Below, piece after piece: positions 1-9,151 of a DNA stretch of 64,000 nucleotides (its first letter is position 1; every line of letters starts with the position of its first letter). A program made the translations under genes and the position numbers. Under the pieces are notes generated by a model. It was not told the origin of the DNA. It saw nothing but the letters and a program-made list of their open reading frames with translations, and searched no databases. Source of the DNA: Nonomuraea roseoviolacea subsp. carminata (lineage in GTDB: Bacteria; Actinomycetota; Actinomycetes; Streptosporangiales; Streptosporangiaceae); the NCBI RefSeq assembly GCF_024172185.1, contig NZ_JAMZEC010000001.1, positions 2,294,001 to 2,358,000 of the forward strand, read 5' to 3'.

Positions 1-2
1 CG

Positions 3-92
3 CAGCCGCTGCCGCAGGGCCGCGGCTTCTACGTGGACCGCCGGTTCGGCGCGCGGCTCGTCCAGACCGCTTACCTGGAGCCGTCCGAGTAG
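3..92 (+). CDS. C-terminal end of an upstream gene (partial)
   Basis: Only the last 29 codons of a plus-strand gene are present. They end at a TAG just before the WD40 gene. The visible tail ends in RFGARLVQTAYLEPSE. That is too little to assign a family. It is probably co-transcribed with the next gene, since the stop lies 10 bases before the preferred GTG start. Confidence 0.5.
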   Translation, partial: QPLPQGRGFYVDRRFGARLVQTAYLEPSE

Positions 93-102
93 GTTGGCCG
101 AC

Positions 103-2616
103 GTGTCCGAGGTGCGTTACCGGGTGGCGGGGCCGTCGTTCCCGGGTCTGGCCGAGCTGACGGCCGGGCCGGAGGGCGTCGTCCGGCTCCGGCACGAGAC
201 GGCCGCCGGGGTGCGGGGCTGGATCGCCGAGCCGGACCCGGCGGTGTGGCCGTGGCTGCTGGAGGCCCTGCGTGAGGCGGGCTTCCCGGACGCGGCGCCG
301 GAGCCGCCGGTGCCGGGCGGGCCGCTGTGCGAGATCACGGTCACGGGTACGGAGCCGGCGGGGACGCTGGTCGTGGCGTGGCCGGGCGGCGGGGCTGCCG
401 GGCCGGGAGGCGAGCCCGGCGGAACCGGAGCCGAGTCCGGCGGGCCGGGAGGCGGGTCCGGCGGGCCGGGAGGCGAGTCTCGCGGGCCGGGAGGTTCCCG
501 CGGGCCGGGAGACGAGTCCCGCGGGCCCGGAGGGCCCCGGGGTGGGCTCGGAGCCGCGCTGCGGATTCTGGACGCGCTGATGCGGCAGGTGGGCGGCGAC
601 GCGCTGGGCGAGCGAGGGGCGGACGTCCCGGACGAGCTGCCCCCGTTGGCCCGCCGCCGCGCCCCGGACCCCGCTGTCTCGCCGCCGGCCGGGCCGGGTT
701 CCGGCTCGGCCCACGGCGAGGCCGGGGAGACGCCGGGCGGCCCGGTGAGCGTGCGCTTCGGCGCGCCGGGCGCCGCCGCGTTCGGCGTTGCCGGTGGGCG
801 GCCCGCGTACGCCGTGTCCCGTCCGGGCGTCACCTTCGCCCTGTACGGCCTGCCGGATGAGGAGCCGCTGGGCGGCGCCACCGTGACGGACACGCCCGCC
901 CACGCCCTCGCGCTGGGCACGGCGGGCGGTCGCGACCTGGTTGCCGCCGGCGGCGACGACGGCGCCATCCGGGTCTGGGACACCGCGGACGGGCGGCGGC
1001 TGCACGCCGCGACCGGCCACGGCGGGCCGATCAGGGCGCTGGCGGCGAGCGGCGGCCTCGTCTACACGGGCGGCGACGACGGCCGGGTGCGGGTCTGGGA
1101 CGCCGGCGGGTCCCTGGGCGCCATGCCGGACGGCCACGAGGGCGCGCTCACCGCCGCCTGCGCCCACGGCGGGCTGCTGGTCACGGGCGGGGAGGACGGG
1201 GCGGTCCACCTCCTGGACGCGGCGGACGGCCGTCTGCTGCGGGTCCTGGGCGGCCACGACGGCTGGGTGAACGCGGTCGCCGCCCGGGAGGGGCTCGTCG
1301 CCTCGGCGGGCTCGGACCGGGTCGTCCGGCTCTGGGACCCGGTGACCGGCGAGCCCGCGGGCCGCCTGGACGGGCATGGGGCGAGCGTGACCGGGCTGGC
1401 GTTCCTCACGGTGGCGGGACGGGCGGCGCTGGCCTCGTGCGGCCTGGACGGCGAGGTGGTGGTCTGGGACCTCGCGACCGGGGGGCCGGCGGCGCGCTGG
1501 CGTGCGGGCGCGTGGGCGGCCGGCCTCACGGCGGTGGGTGACCGGCTGGTGAGTGCGGGTGACGGCGTGCGGGTCTGGGCGGCGGACGGAACGCCCCTGG
1601 CGGTCCTCGCGACGGCCCCGGCGACGGCGGTCGCCGCGAGCGCCGGGCCGCGCGGAGAACGCGTCGTGGCGGGGTTCCCGGACGGAGTGGCGCGGGTCTG
1701 GCGGCTCGCAGGCGGCGAGCCCACCGTCGAGGAGGTGCACAGGCCGGACGGCGAGCCCGCCGTCGACGAGATGCACAGGCCGGACGGCGAGCCCGCCGTC
1801 GACGAGATGCACGGCCCGGACGGCGACCTCACGAAGGCGCCGTCCCAGGAGGACGCGCTGGAGATGTCCCGGACCGACGGCGGCGTCACGGCTCTGGCGC
1901 TGGACGGGACGACGATCGTCTGCGGCACCGCCTCCGGCGCCGTACGCCTCCACGGCGCGCCAGGCGACGGCGCGGTGGCGCCCACCCCGAACCACGGCGC
2001 GCCCGGCGGCGTCACGGTGGTGCCCACCCCGCACTCCGGGCCCGTGACGGGGCTCGCGCTCGACGGCGGCCTGCTGGTGTCCGGCGGCCTGGACGGGACC
2101 GTGCGGACCTGGGACGCGCTCTCCGGACGGCCGCTGCGCCGCCTGATCGGTCACCCGGCGGGAGTCACCGCCGTCGTCACCGGCCGGGTGGGCGGCCGGC
2201 GGGTCATCGCCTCCAGCGGGTACGACCGGGCCGTCCGGGTCTGGGACCTGGAGACGGGCGAGCCGCTGCTGGTCGTCCACGGGCATCCCTTCCCCGTGTA
2301 CGCGCTGGCGTTCGGCGAGACCCCCGACGGCCGCACGGTCCTCGCCTCGGGCAGCTACGACGGCCGCATCCCCGTGCGCGACCCGGTGACCGGCGAGGAC
2401 GTGGCCGTGCTCGGCGGCGCACCGGGCGCGGTCCGGTGCCTGAGCTTCCTCGGCCCCGGGGTCCTGGCGGCGGGCGCGGGCGACGGCGTCGTCCGGGTGT
2501 GGCGCCTGCCCGGGGAGGCGCCGGTCGCCGAGACCCGGCTGGCGGAGACGCCGCTGGCCCTGTCCCCCGGCCCGTACGCGGTCACTCAGGGCGGGTCGAG
2601 CGGCTTGAGCACGTAG
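103..2616 (+). CDS. WD40 repeat beta-propeller protein
   Basis: A protein of about 837 residues carrying 10 or more WD40 repeats, visible as recurring blocks of the type GGDDGAIRVWD, GGDDGRVRVWD, SAGSDRVVRLWD, SSGYDRAVRVWD and SGSYDGRIPVRD, each followed by a GH-type turn. Two or more propeller blades are interrupted by low-complexity segments: a Gly/Pro-rich stretch at about residues 100-150 and three tandem copies of a 12-residue unit GEPAVDEMHRPD (DNA 1714-1821). WD40 propellers are protein-interaction scaffolds, so no catalytic role is implied. The GTG at 103 is preferred; an in-frame TTG at 94 abuts the upstream stop. The gene runs tail to tail into the next one, with a 31-bp overlap. 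The location beside type VII secretion genes suggests, but does not prove, a related role. Confidence 0.8.
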   Translation: MSEVRYRVAGPSFPGLAELTAGPEGVVRLRHETAAGVRGWIAEPDPAVWPWLLEALREAGFPDAAPEPPVPGGPLCEITVTGTEPAGTLVVAWPGGGAAGPGGEPGGTGAESGGPGGGSGGPGGESRGPGGSRGPGDESRGPGGPRGGLGAALRILDALMRQVGGDALGERGADVPDELPPLARRRAPDPAVSPPAGPGSGSAHGEAGETPGGPVSVRFGAPGAAAFGVAGGRPAYAVSRPGVTFALYGLPDEEPLGGATVTDTPAHALALGTAGGRDLVAAGGDDGAIRVWDTADGRRLHAATGHGGPIRALAASGGLVYTGGDDGRVRVWDAGGSLGAMPDGHEGALTAACAHGGLLVTGGEDGAVHLLDAADGRLLRVLGGHDGWVNAVAAREGLVASAGSDRVVRLWDPVTGEPAGRLDGHGASVTGLAFLTVAGRAALASCGLDGEVVVWDLATGGPAARWRAGAWAAGLTAVGDRLVSAGDGVRVWAADGTPLAVLATAPATAVAASAGPRGERVVAGFPDGVARVWRLAGGEPTVEEVHRPDGEPAVDEMHRPDGEPAVDEMHGPDGDLTKAPSQEDALEMSRTDGGVTALALDGTTIVCGTASGAVRLHGAPGDGAVAPTPNHGAPGGVTVVPTPHSGPVTGLALDGGLLVSGGLDGTVRTWDALSGRPLRRLIGHPAGVTAVVTGRVGGRRVIASSGYDRAVRVWDLETGEPLLVVHGHPFPVYALAFGETPDGRTVLASGSYDGRIPVRDPVTGEDVAVLGGAPGAVRCLSFLGPGVLAAGAGDGVVRVWRLPGEAPVAETRLAETPLALSPGPYAVTQGGSSGLST
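1714..1821 (+). repeat. 36-bp tandem repeat inside the WD40 gene
   Basis: Three in-frame 36-bp units each encode a variant of GEPAVDEMHRPD. Units two and three are nearly identical at the DNA level, which suggests recent slippage or duplication. They form an acidic, His-containing linker between propeller blades. Confidence 0.85.
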
Positions 2617-5600
2617 AACTGCGGATAACGGATCTCGCTGACGCCCACGGCGATGTAGGCGTCGTCCAGCGTCCGGCTCCACCGCGTCCACGCCATCCTG
2701 ACGCGCTGGACGTCGACCGGCCGCGCGGACGGCGCGAGCGAGGGCGCGAAGTGCGCGGCCACCAGCCGCCCGTCCGCCGTCTCCGTCACGACGTACTGGG
2801 CCATGGCGAGGGGGAGGCCCCGCGACCCCTGACCGTCCACGGAACGGTAGTAGAGGGAGAAGCTGAGCCGCCCGTCCACCAGGCTCCACTCGCCCAGCTC
2901 GGCCCGGACGCCGGCTCCCGGGTACTCGACCTCGGCGACCCGGCGCAGCCACGCCTCCAGCGCGCCGGGGTCGGCGGTGCCGGAACGCAGCACGTCCCGC
3001 AGGGTCTCCCCCGCCGGTAGCTCGCGCGGCGCCGCCTCGACGATCTCCTCGCCCCGGTCGCCCCACCGGGCCGCCTCGCGCTCCAGCGGCGTGGCGGCGT
3101 CGTCCAGCGCGACCCGGACGGTCAGCGGCGCCCGGTCGAGCTCCTGCCTGGCCCGCTCCAGCAGCGCGGCGGGCGAGCGCTCCTCCCGCACGTGGAAGGG
3201 CGTCCGGTCGTGACGGCTGGCGAGCCCGCCCAGGAAGTGGACGTCCTTCTCGGTCAGCGGCCGGTCGGCCGGCCGGCCCAGCAGGTCGTTCACGGCGTCC
3301 CGCAGCCAGCCGCCGTCGGGCAGCGCCTCGTACGGCCCCCGCCCCAGCCACACCGTCAGCCCGTGCAGGCGGATCAGCTCCTCGGCGTTGAACGAGTGGT
3401 CCCGGTGCGTGCCGTACACCTCGGCGGCGAGGTCGCTGAGCGCTCCGGTGTACCGGAGGTGCTCGTGGGTGACTGCGTTGAAGCCGAGTCTGTCGCCGAC
3501 GCGGTCGTTGCCGAAGAGGGTCACGACGCGGTCCAGCAGCCGGACGTGCTCCAGCCAGGAGCCTTCCACGGGAAAACGCTTCAGCAGGATCCGGATGTGG
3601 TTCGGCACCACGCCGCGCTCCGGGTCCGTCCTGGCCCAGGGCGTCGGCTGGACGGGCTCGCCGGCCGGCACCCGGTCGAGGGGCACCACCGGCTCGGGCA
3701 CGTCCTCGCGGATGAGGTGCTCGTTCAGCGTCCACAGGTGGCGGTCGCGCAGTCCGGCTATCTCGGGCACGGCGAGCCGCTGGAGGTCGTGCACGCCCGC
3801 CCATCCCCGGTCCGGGCGGGTCGCCCACTGCACGACGGCCGCGCCCATGAGGCTGCCGTCGCGAGCCGGGCCCTCCACGTCCACGACCCGGGCGGTCTTG
3901 CGCATGACCTGGTCGAGCGACTCCAGCTCCAGGCCGAGCAGCTGACCGATCTTCTGGGCGTGGAGGTTGAGCGGGGCCATCTCGCCCAGCACCGGCTGCT
4001 TCGCCCACACCTGCCACTTGCTGGGGACCCAGCGCGTGAGCTCCACCCGCTCCCCCTTGCCGGCGCCGGCCGGCGCCTGCTCGAACCGCACGCGCACGTG
4101 CAGCTGCGAGCCGTCCACCGGGAGCCGGTGCTGGTGGTTGAAGTGCAGGTCGACGGCGTCGCGCACGTCGGAGAAGATCTTGAGCACAGCTTGGGGCGCC
4201 AGGTCTTTCGCCACGCCGTACCGCAGGGTCAACGTGAACTCGGTGACCCGCCGGAGCGTCCCGTCCGCGCCGCGCGCCTGCATTCTGCGCGCCTCCACCG
4301 TGTACGCCTCCGTGCTGGTGACGACGTGGGCCTCGGCGCCCTGCCGCGCCGCCGCGAGGGAATCCTCGCCCACCGTCTTGCGCGGGTCGAGGGCGTAGGC
4401 GTGCTCCTGCCGGAGGGCCTCCCGCATCTCCCCGCCCGCGACCAGCGGGGCACGGGATCCGGCGTCGGCCGACGAGGTGTGTGCCTCGGAAGGCGAGCCG
4501 TCTCCGGCGTCGGCGCGCGCGGTCTCCGTGTCGTGCCGGACGAGGTCGGCCCCGTCCGCCCATCTCGAGTCGAGCCAGGCGGGCTTCTGCGGCACCTCCA
4601 TGCCGAGCTGGCGGACGACCTGCCGTACCAGGTTCAGGGTGGGCGCTTCGGTGCGGAAGTCCAGCGGCCCCCGCGCCTGGGTGTGGTCCCCGTGGGCGAC
4701 CGTGGCCCCGCCACCGCCGGCTCGTTCGAGCTGGACGCGCACGTGGAGCTGGTCCCCGTCAGCCGTGCGGTGCCTGCCGTTGACGTACTCGTCGAGTCCC
4801 TTCTGGAGACGGGCGTTGAAGGCCCCGAGCTCCGACGTCGACAACGGCGAGGAGACCTTGATCCGGACGGTGTACTCGGTGATGTGCCTGCGCTCCCCCG
4901 CGGCGTCGTAGCCCTCGAAGCGGCGCTGCTCGACGCGGGCCACCCCTGGGTCGGCCGCCCGGAGCGTCAGGACGTCGGCGTGGGCGCGCTGGGCCTCGGA
5001 CCTCGCCGTTGTCACGGCGTCTTCGGGGTCGAGCGCGAACGGGCGCGCCCCCCAGTCGTCGAGCATGACCCCGACGGCCCATCGCTCGGCCGGCGGTATG
5101 CGGTGGTTGGGCGGGAAGCGGCGCGGCCCGCCCGGACCGGCCTCGCGGGCGGGGGACGCCGTGGAGCCGCCCGGCTGGGTGTCGACGCCGTAGAGCCGGT
5201 CCACCATCTGGGCGAAGTCCTTGCCGTCGGCCACTCGGCCCCACCCCGGGCCGTTCCGCAGCCGGATGAGCTCGTTCGTGATCGTGATGTGGTCGACCCA
5301 GCCCTTGGCCAGGGTCTTGGAGTGTTCGGCCGCCGAGGCGAACAGCTCGGTCACCCGCCGGGTGAGCCCCGCGTCGCCGGGCTTGCCGAAGAACTCCCCC
5401 GCCGCCCTGTGCAGCGCCTTCGGGCCGGCCTCGTACGGTTCCGGCGGGCCGTACATGGGGGTGTTCCACTCCGCCAGACGGGACAGGCCTTCGATCTCGC
5501 GCGGCGTGACGGGCGCACCGTCCCCCAGCGCGGCGGCGGCGCGCTCCAGGATCCAGCGGCTGTCGGGGACGTCGCGTACCGGACTGCCGCCGAGGTAGCG

Positions 5601-8441
5601 CACGAGGTGGTGGAGGCGCTGGACATCCTTGACGTCCAGGTTGGACGGGAGGGCTCCGTAGATCGCGCGCATGGAGTCGTGCAGCGCCTTGACGTACTTG
5701 ACGCGATGCCCGGTGACGTCGCCTTCGTAGATCCAGTCGGCATGGTCGAGCGCCCGCAGGTGGTCGAGGAGGTCGCCGCTCTCGTGGGGGTACCGGTGAA
5801 GCAGGTCGGCCAGATGGGGCGGCATCGAGAGGTTCCCGGCCACGTGGTTCGCCCGGGAGAGCTCGTCGGCCCGCAACCGGATCCCGGCCTCGCCGACGCC
5901 CTCGCCCGCGCCCTCGCCCTCGCCCTCGCCACGCCCGGGCGTGTCCACCCGCCGGTCCTCCGCCTCGGCCCGGTGCAACAGCCGCTCGATGCTCTGCAGG
6001 TGGTGGTCCATCAGGCCGGCCAGCGGGGGCACCTCGTGACCGTGATGATCGAGCATCAGCTCGTTGGTGCTCAAGTGGGGGCGGTGCGCGTCGCCCATGA
6101 GGTTGGCGCCGAACACGCGCCCGCCGTCGGTCAGCGTCCGGCGTCCGGCGTAGTCGGGATCGTGGTACTCGTCCCGCAGGCCGAGGTGGTGCCCCAGCTC
6201 GTGCGCGTGGATGTGCGGCCCGTCACTGACGTACCAGGTGACCTGGTCGGCGCGGCCCCGTCCCGGCTTGAAGGTGACCACCTCGTTGGCGCCCACCTTC
6301 ATGCCGTCGGCCTCCTCGAACGTGAGCCTGACGTGGAGCTGGCTGCCGTCCGAGAGCCGGTGCTGGTGGTTGAAGTAGAGGTCGACGCCGTCCATCGCGC
6401 TCGCCTGCAGTTGCAGGGCCTTGCCCGCCGTGACCCCGAGGTCCGCCACCCAGCGGATCTTGACCTCGATCTCGGTGACCCATCGCGTCCCACCGCCGGT
6501 GCGCACCCCGATGCGGCGGACCGTCACGTCGGCGGACCGGTCGAGCTCCGCCTTCTTCCGCGCGGTCGCCTCCGCGTCGACCGGGCCGTCGTGGTGGTTC
6601 ACGCCCGAACGGCCCTCCACCCTGTACGCGGGGGCGTCCTCGCGCAGGTGGGCCCATTCGCTCGCGCGCAGGGCCTCGCGCGGGTCGATGCGGTTCGCCT
6701 GGTCGCCCTGGAGCCGGGCCAGGTCCTCGGCGGTGTGGATGGGCAGGAGCGGAGCGCGCCGATCCGCGTTCAGCATGACCTGGTGCACGGCGGGACGGAC
6801 GATCGGATGCGGGACGCCGTCACCGGCGGGGGACGGAGAGGCCGGGACGCTCGTGGTTTCCCGCTGAGGATTCGTCCCGGCCGGGTTGTCGCCCCGGGCG
6901 GTCCAGCCGGGCTCGCCGGGGTGGGGATGGTCCGGCGCTTCGGCGCGGCGGCCGGTGAACGTGGTGCCGGAATCCTCGAAGCGCACCGGGGCCGCGGGCG
7001 GCGCGCCGTCCCCTTGCCGGGCGGCGGGGTGCGGAGGGGGAGCGTCCGGGGAGGAGGCGTGCGGACGGGCGCCCATGTGCTGCTGTTCGGGCGCGGCGGC
7101 CTGGTGCGTGGGCTGCCGTTCGGGCGCGGCGGCCTGCTGGTGGGTGGGCTGCCGTTCGGGCGCGGCGGCGGGCTGGTGGGTGGGCTGGTGGGTGGGCGGG
7201 TCGCCGTGCTGGTGGGCGGGTCGCGGGTCCTGGGGGACGGCGCGGTTGATCATCGCGTCCACGGTGCCGCGGTCGGCCGTCCCGGGCCGGGGCGCGTCAT
7301 GGCCCGGCCTGACCTCCGGCGAGGCGGCGAGAGTCGTGTGCCGGGCGTGCTCCCCGGCGGGACCGGGTTCACGGCCGATCAGGGGAGCGGAGGGCCCGGG
7401 TTCGCGGTCGGACAGGTGCGGGAGCGCGCCGGCGTCCGGCCGCGGCCGCGCTCCCCCCGCCTCCGCGTCGGCGGGATGGCCGTCGAACCGGAGGGGATCC
7501 CCCTTGGCCCCGTGATGGGCCGGCTCAGGGCCGGGTTCCGCCTTCGTCCGGGGGGACGGGGACGTGTCGAGGTCCGCGCCGAACGCCTTCGCGGCGCCCC
7601 CCAGGTGCTTCACCCCGCCCCCCGGGCTCCAGGTCCCCCAGTGGGCGTCGGCGCCTCCGACGGCGCCCGAGGTCATGCCCTTCAGGACGAGCGTCCAGTC
7701 GACGCCGTCCTTGCCGTCGAGCAGTTCGGAGACCAGCGTCGCCCCGCCACCGGCCACCGCGGAGTGCGCCATCAGCGTCCACAGCGACCGTACGGGCATC
7801 GCCCACGCCAGGCCGGTCATCAGCCCGCCGGTCAGCGCGCCCATGCCCGCGGACGCGCCGGTCTGCTTCCAGTCCACGCCGTCGCGCCGCGACTGCGTCG
7901 CCTGGACCAGGAGGTCCATGCCGCCCATCAGCCCGCCGAACAGCGCGATGTTGAGCAGCAGCCGCCTGGCGAACACCTTGATCGTCCACCGGGCGACCTG
8001 GGCGCGTCCTTTCATCAGCCGCAGCGCCAGGCGCCCCGCCGGGGTCATCAGGGCCAGCGACAGGGCCACGAGCTGCACCACCAGCATCAGCACCGTGAGC
8101 CGCATCAGCCGTCGGGTGAACTGGATCTGCACCCCGAGGTCGTTGCACGCGACGGCCAGCCCGACCAGCCGGGACACGAGCGCGGCCCGCCGGCCGCCCA
8201 CCTCCCGCTCGACGCGCGTGACGAAGGCGCGCAGCGCGGCGCCGTCCCAGGAGTCGCCGATGCCGCGCAACAGCTCGGCGCCGTCGCCGTCGACCCCCCG
8301 CGCGACGCCCTCGGCAGTGGCGAGCAGCGCGTCGGCCAGCCGGAACAGGCCGTTCTCGTCGCCCTTCGGCCAGTCGTTCCCCAGCACCCACCCGACCCAC
8401 GGGCGGATCCAGACCGGCACCGGGATGCCGTCGATCCACAT
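2586..8441 (-). CDS. Giant WXG-type polymorphic protein with metzincin-like zinc protease module
   Basis: A 1951-residue protein. The N-terminal ~100 residues are helical with a WDG motif at residues 65-67, like WXG100-type secretion domains. Several hydrophobic segments follow (about 112-137, 165-185, 200-225). A disordered Pro/His/Gln-rich linker spans about 300-530. Residues 747-757 read HELGHHLGLRD, a full HExxHxxGxxD zinc-protease signature (metzincin, snapalysin-like third ligand Asp), with a LMGD turn about 20 residues later. A module containing 'DLYFNHQHR..DGSQLHVR' occurs at about 700, again degenerate at about 1227 (EYVNGRHRTADGDQLHVR) and at about 1437 (LHFNHQHRLPVDGSQLHVR). Only the first copy keeps the zinc motif. 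A helical module (LLHRYPHESGDLLDHLRALDH) also recurs near the C-terminus. The likely role is a secreted or membrane-delivered effector; this is inferred from architecture. Confidence 0.75.
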   Translation of the reverse strand: MWIDGIPVPVWIRPWVGWVLGNDWPKGDENGLFRLADALLATAEGVARGVDGDGAELLRGIGDSWDGAALRAFVTRVEREVGGRRAALVSRLVGLAVACNDLGVQIQFTRRLMRLTVLMLVVQLVALSLALMTPAGRLALRLMKGRAQVARWTIKVFARRLLLNIALFGGLMGGMDLLVQATQSRRDGVDWKQTGASAGMGALTGGLMTGLAWAMPVRSLWTLMAHSAVAGGGATLVSELLDGKDGVDWTLVLKGMTSGAVGGADAHWGTWSPGGGVKHLGGAAKAFGADLDTSPSPRTKAEPGPEPAHHGAKGDPLRFDGHPADAEAGGARPRPDAGALPHLSDREPGPSAPLIGREPGPAGEHARHTTLAASPEVRPGHDAPRPGTADRGTVDAMINRAVPQDPRPAHQHGDPPTHQPTHQPAAAPERQPTHQQAAAPERQPTHQAAAPEQQHMGARPHASSPDAPPPHPAARQGDGAPPAAPVRFEDSGTTFTGRRAEAPDHPHPGEPGWTARGDNPAGTNPQRETTSVPASPSPAGDGVPHPIVRPAVHQVMLNADRRAPLLPIHTAEDLARLQGDQANRIDPREALRASEWAHLREDAPAYRVEGRSGVNHHDGPVDAEATARKKAELDRSADVTVRRIGVRTGGGTRWVTEIEVKIRWVADLGVTAGKALQLQASAMDGVDLYFNHQHRLSDGSQLHVRLTFEEADGMKVGANEVVTFKPGRGRADQVTWYVSDGPHIHAHELGHHLGLRDEYHDPDYAGRRTLTDGGRVFGANLMGDAHRPHLSTNELMLDHHGHEVPPLAGLMDHHLQSIERLLHRAEAEDRRVDTPGRGEGEGEGAGEGVGEAGIRLRADELSRANHVAGNLSMPPHLADLLHRYPHESGDLLDHLRALDHADWIYEGDVTGHRVKYVKALHDSMRAIYGALPSNLDVKDVQRLHHLVRYLGGSPVRDVPDSRWILERAAAALGDGAPVTPREIEGLSRLAEWNTPMYGPPEPYEAGPKALHRAAGEFFGKPGDAGLTRRVTELFASAAEHSKTLAKGWVDHITITNELIRLRNGPGWGRVADGKDFAQMVDRLYGVDTQPGGSTASPAREAGPGGPRRFPPNHRIPPAERWAVGVMLDDWGARPFALDPEDAVTTARSEAQRAHADVLTLRAADPGVARVEQRRFEGYDAAGERRHITEYTVRIKVSSPLSTSELGAFNARLQKGLDEYVNGRHRTADGDQLHVRVQLERAGGGGATVAHGDHTQARGPLDFRTEAPTLNLVRQVVRQLGMEVPQKPAWLDSRWADGADLVRHDTETARADAGDGSPSEAHTSSADAGSRAPLVAGGEMREALRQEHAYALDPRKTVGEDSLAAARQGAEAHVVTSTEAYTVEARRMQARGADGTLRRVTEFTLTLRYGVAKDLAPQAVLKIFSDVRDAVDLHFNHQHRLPVDGSQLHVRVRFEQAPAGAGKGERVELTRWVPSKWQVWAKQPVLGEMAPLNLHAQKIGQLLGLELESLDQVMRKTARVVDVEGPARDGSLMGAAVVQWATRPDRGWAGVHDLQRLAVPEIAGLRDRHLWTLNEHLIREDVPEPVVPLDRVPAGEPVQPTPWARTDPERGVVPNHIRILLKRFPVEGSWLEHVRLLDRVVTLFGNDRVGDRLGFNAVTHEHLRYTGALSDLAAEVYGTHRDHSFNAEELIRLHGLTVWLGRGPYEALPDGGWLRDAVNDLLGRPADRPLTEKDVHFLGGLASRHDRTPFHVREERSPAALLERARQELDRAPLTVRVALDDAATPLEREAARWGDRGEEIVEAAPRELPAGETLRDVLRSGTADPGALEAWLRRVAEVEYPGAGVRAELGEWSLVDGRLSFSLYYRSVDGQGSRGLPLAMAQYVVTETADGRLVAAHFAPSLAPSARPVDVQRVRMAWTRWSRTLDDAYIAVGVSEIRYPQFYVLKPLDPP

Positions 8442-8447
8442 GCGCGC

Positions 8448-8777
8448 TCAGTGCTCCGACTGCCGCCGGGCCGTGTCGTAGTGCTTGGCGCTGGTGCGCA
8501 TGCCCTCGTGGGTGGCCTCCAGCTCGGCGATGTAGGAGTGGAACTCCTCCAGGATCGCGTCGCGCCGCTTGGGGAACGACTTGTCGAGCTCGGCCCCGTA
8601 GAGGTCGTCACCCATGGGTCGGCCTTCTCGGGCGAACACGCCGGCCAGCTCGTCACGCAGGGCGCGCGCGTAGGCGGCCTCCTCGTGGGCCTTCTCGGCC
8701 CGGCGGCGGATGCCGGACGCGCTCGCGTCGTAGCCGTCGGACGGCTGCCCCAACAGTTTCTCCTTCACCACGGACAT
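8448..8777 (-). CDS. Small helical ESX/WXG100-like protein, partner of the giant effector
   Basis: A 109-residue, charged, helix-rich protein starting at ATG 8777. It lies 6 bp upstream of the giant polymorphic gene on the same strand, so the two are almost certainly co-transcribed. It has no signal peptide or membrane segment. The centre reads HEEAAYARALRDELAGVF and the C-terminal half IAELEATHEGMRTSAKHYDTARRQ, consistent with a helical hairpin. Size and position match WXG100-class partners that are encoded directly ahead of large type VII substrates and pair with them. A clear WXG turn is missing, so the family call rests on size and context. Confidence 0.6.
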   Translation of the reverse strand: MSVVKEKLLGQPSDGYDASASGIRRRAEKAHEEAAYARALRDELAGVFAREGRPMGDDLYGAELDKSFPKRRDAILEEFHSYIAELEATHEGMRTSAKHYDTARRQSEH

Positions 8778-8839
8778 CAAGATTGTTGTCCACTATGCTC
8801 GGTTTTTGCTCGCTTCGTAGCAAGAAGGCGGTTAGTTCC

Positions 8840-9151
8840 ATGAGTGAATGGGTGGACGTCCACTTCCAGGCTCTCGAAACGTGCGGCAAGAGGGCCCGCA
8901 CCGCGGCGAACATGCTGACCATGGAGGACGTCTTCCAGGACTCCTCGGCGAAGCAGCCCGCCGACGCCGCGCAGGCGAGCATGTTCGGCGACCTGAGCCA
9001 TTCGGGGGCACTGGCCGGCAAGGTCAACGACGTCTGGTCGGCCCTCAAGGAGGAACTGGGCACGGGCCGCAGCCGCCTCAAGGGCGTGGAGCAGTCGATC
9101 GACCAGGTGGAGAGGAACTTGCGCAAGGCGACCAGGGCGGCCACGGTATGA
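8840..9151 (+). CDS. Small WXG100-like helical protein
   Basis: A 103-residue protein starting at ATG 8840 (MSEWVDVHFQAL). An AAGGCGG ribosome-binding site lies 9-15 bases upstream, and an upstream in-frame start would need codons inside the AT-richer promoter gap. It is alpha-helical throughout, with a central DVWSALKEEL and basic C-terminus. It overlaps the next gene by ATGA, so the two are translationally coupled. It is divergent from the other small ESX-like gene at 8448-8777. The 62-bp gap between them is the locus's main promoter region. Function is inferred from context only: probably a type VII partner or substrate for the next protein. Confidence 0.6.
   Translation: MSEWVDVHFQALETCGKRARTAANMLTMEDVFQDSSAKQPADAAQASMFGDLSHSGALAGKVNDVWSALKEELGTGRSRLKGVEQSIDQVERNLRKATRAATV

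Noticed and set aside
3192..8843. A plus-strand open frame of 1883 codons opposite the giant effector gene
   Set aside because: It is a GC-bias shadow. Its translation has no recognisable domain, is rich in Val/Arg/Gly/His, and lies wholly antisense to a gene with clear motifs.
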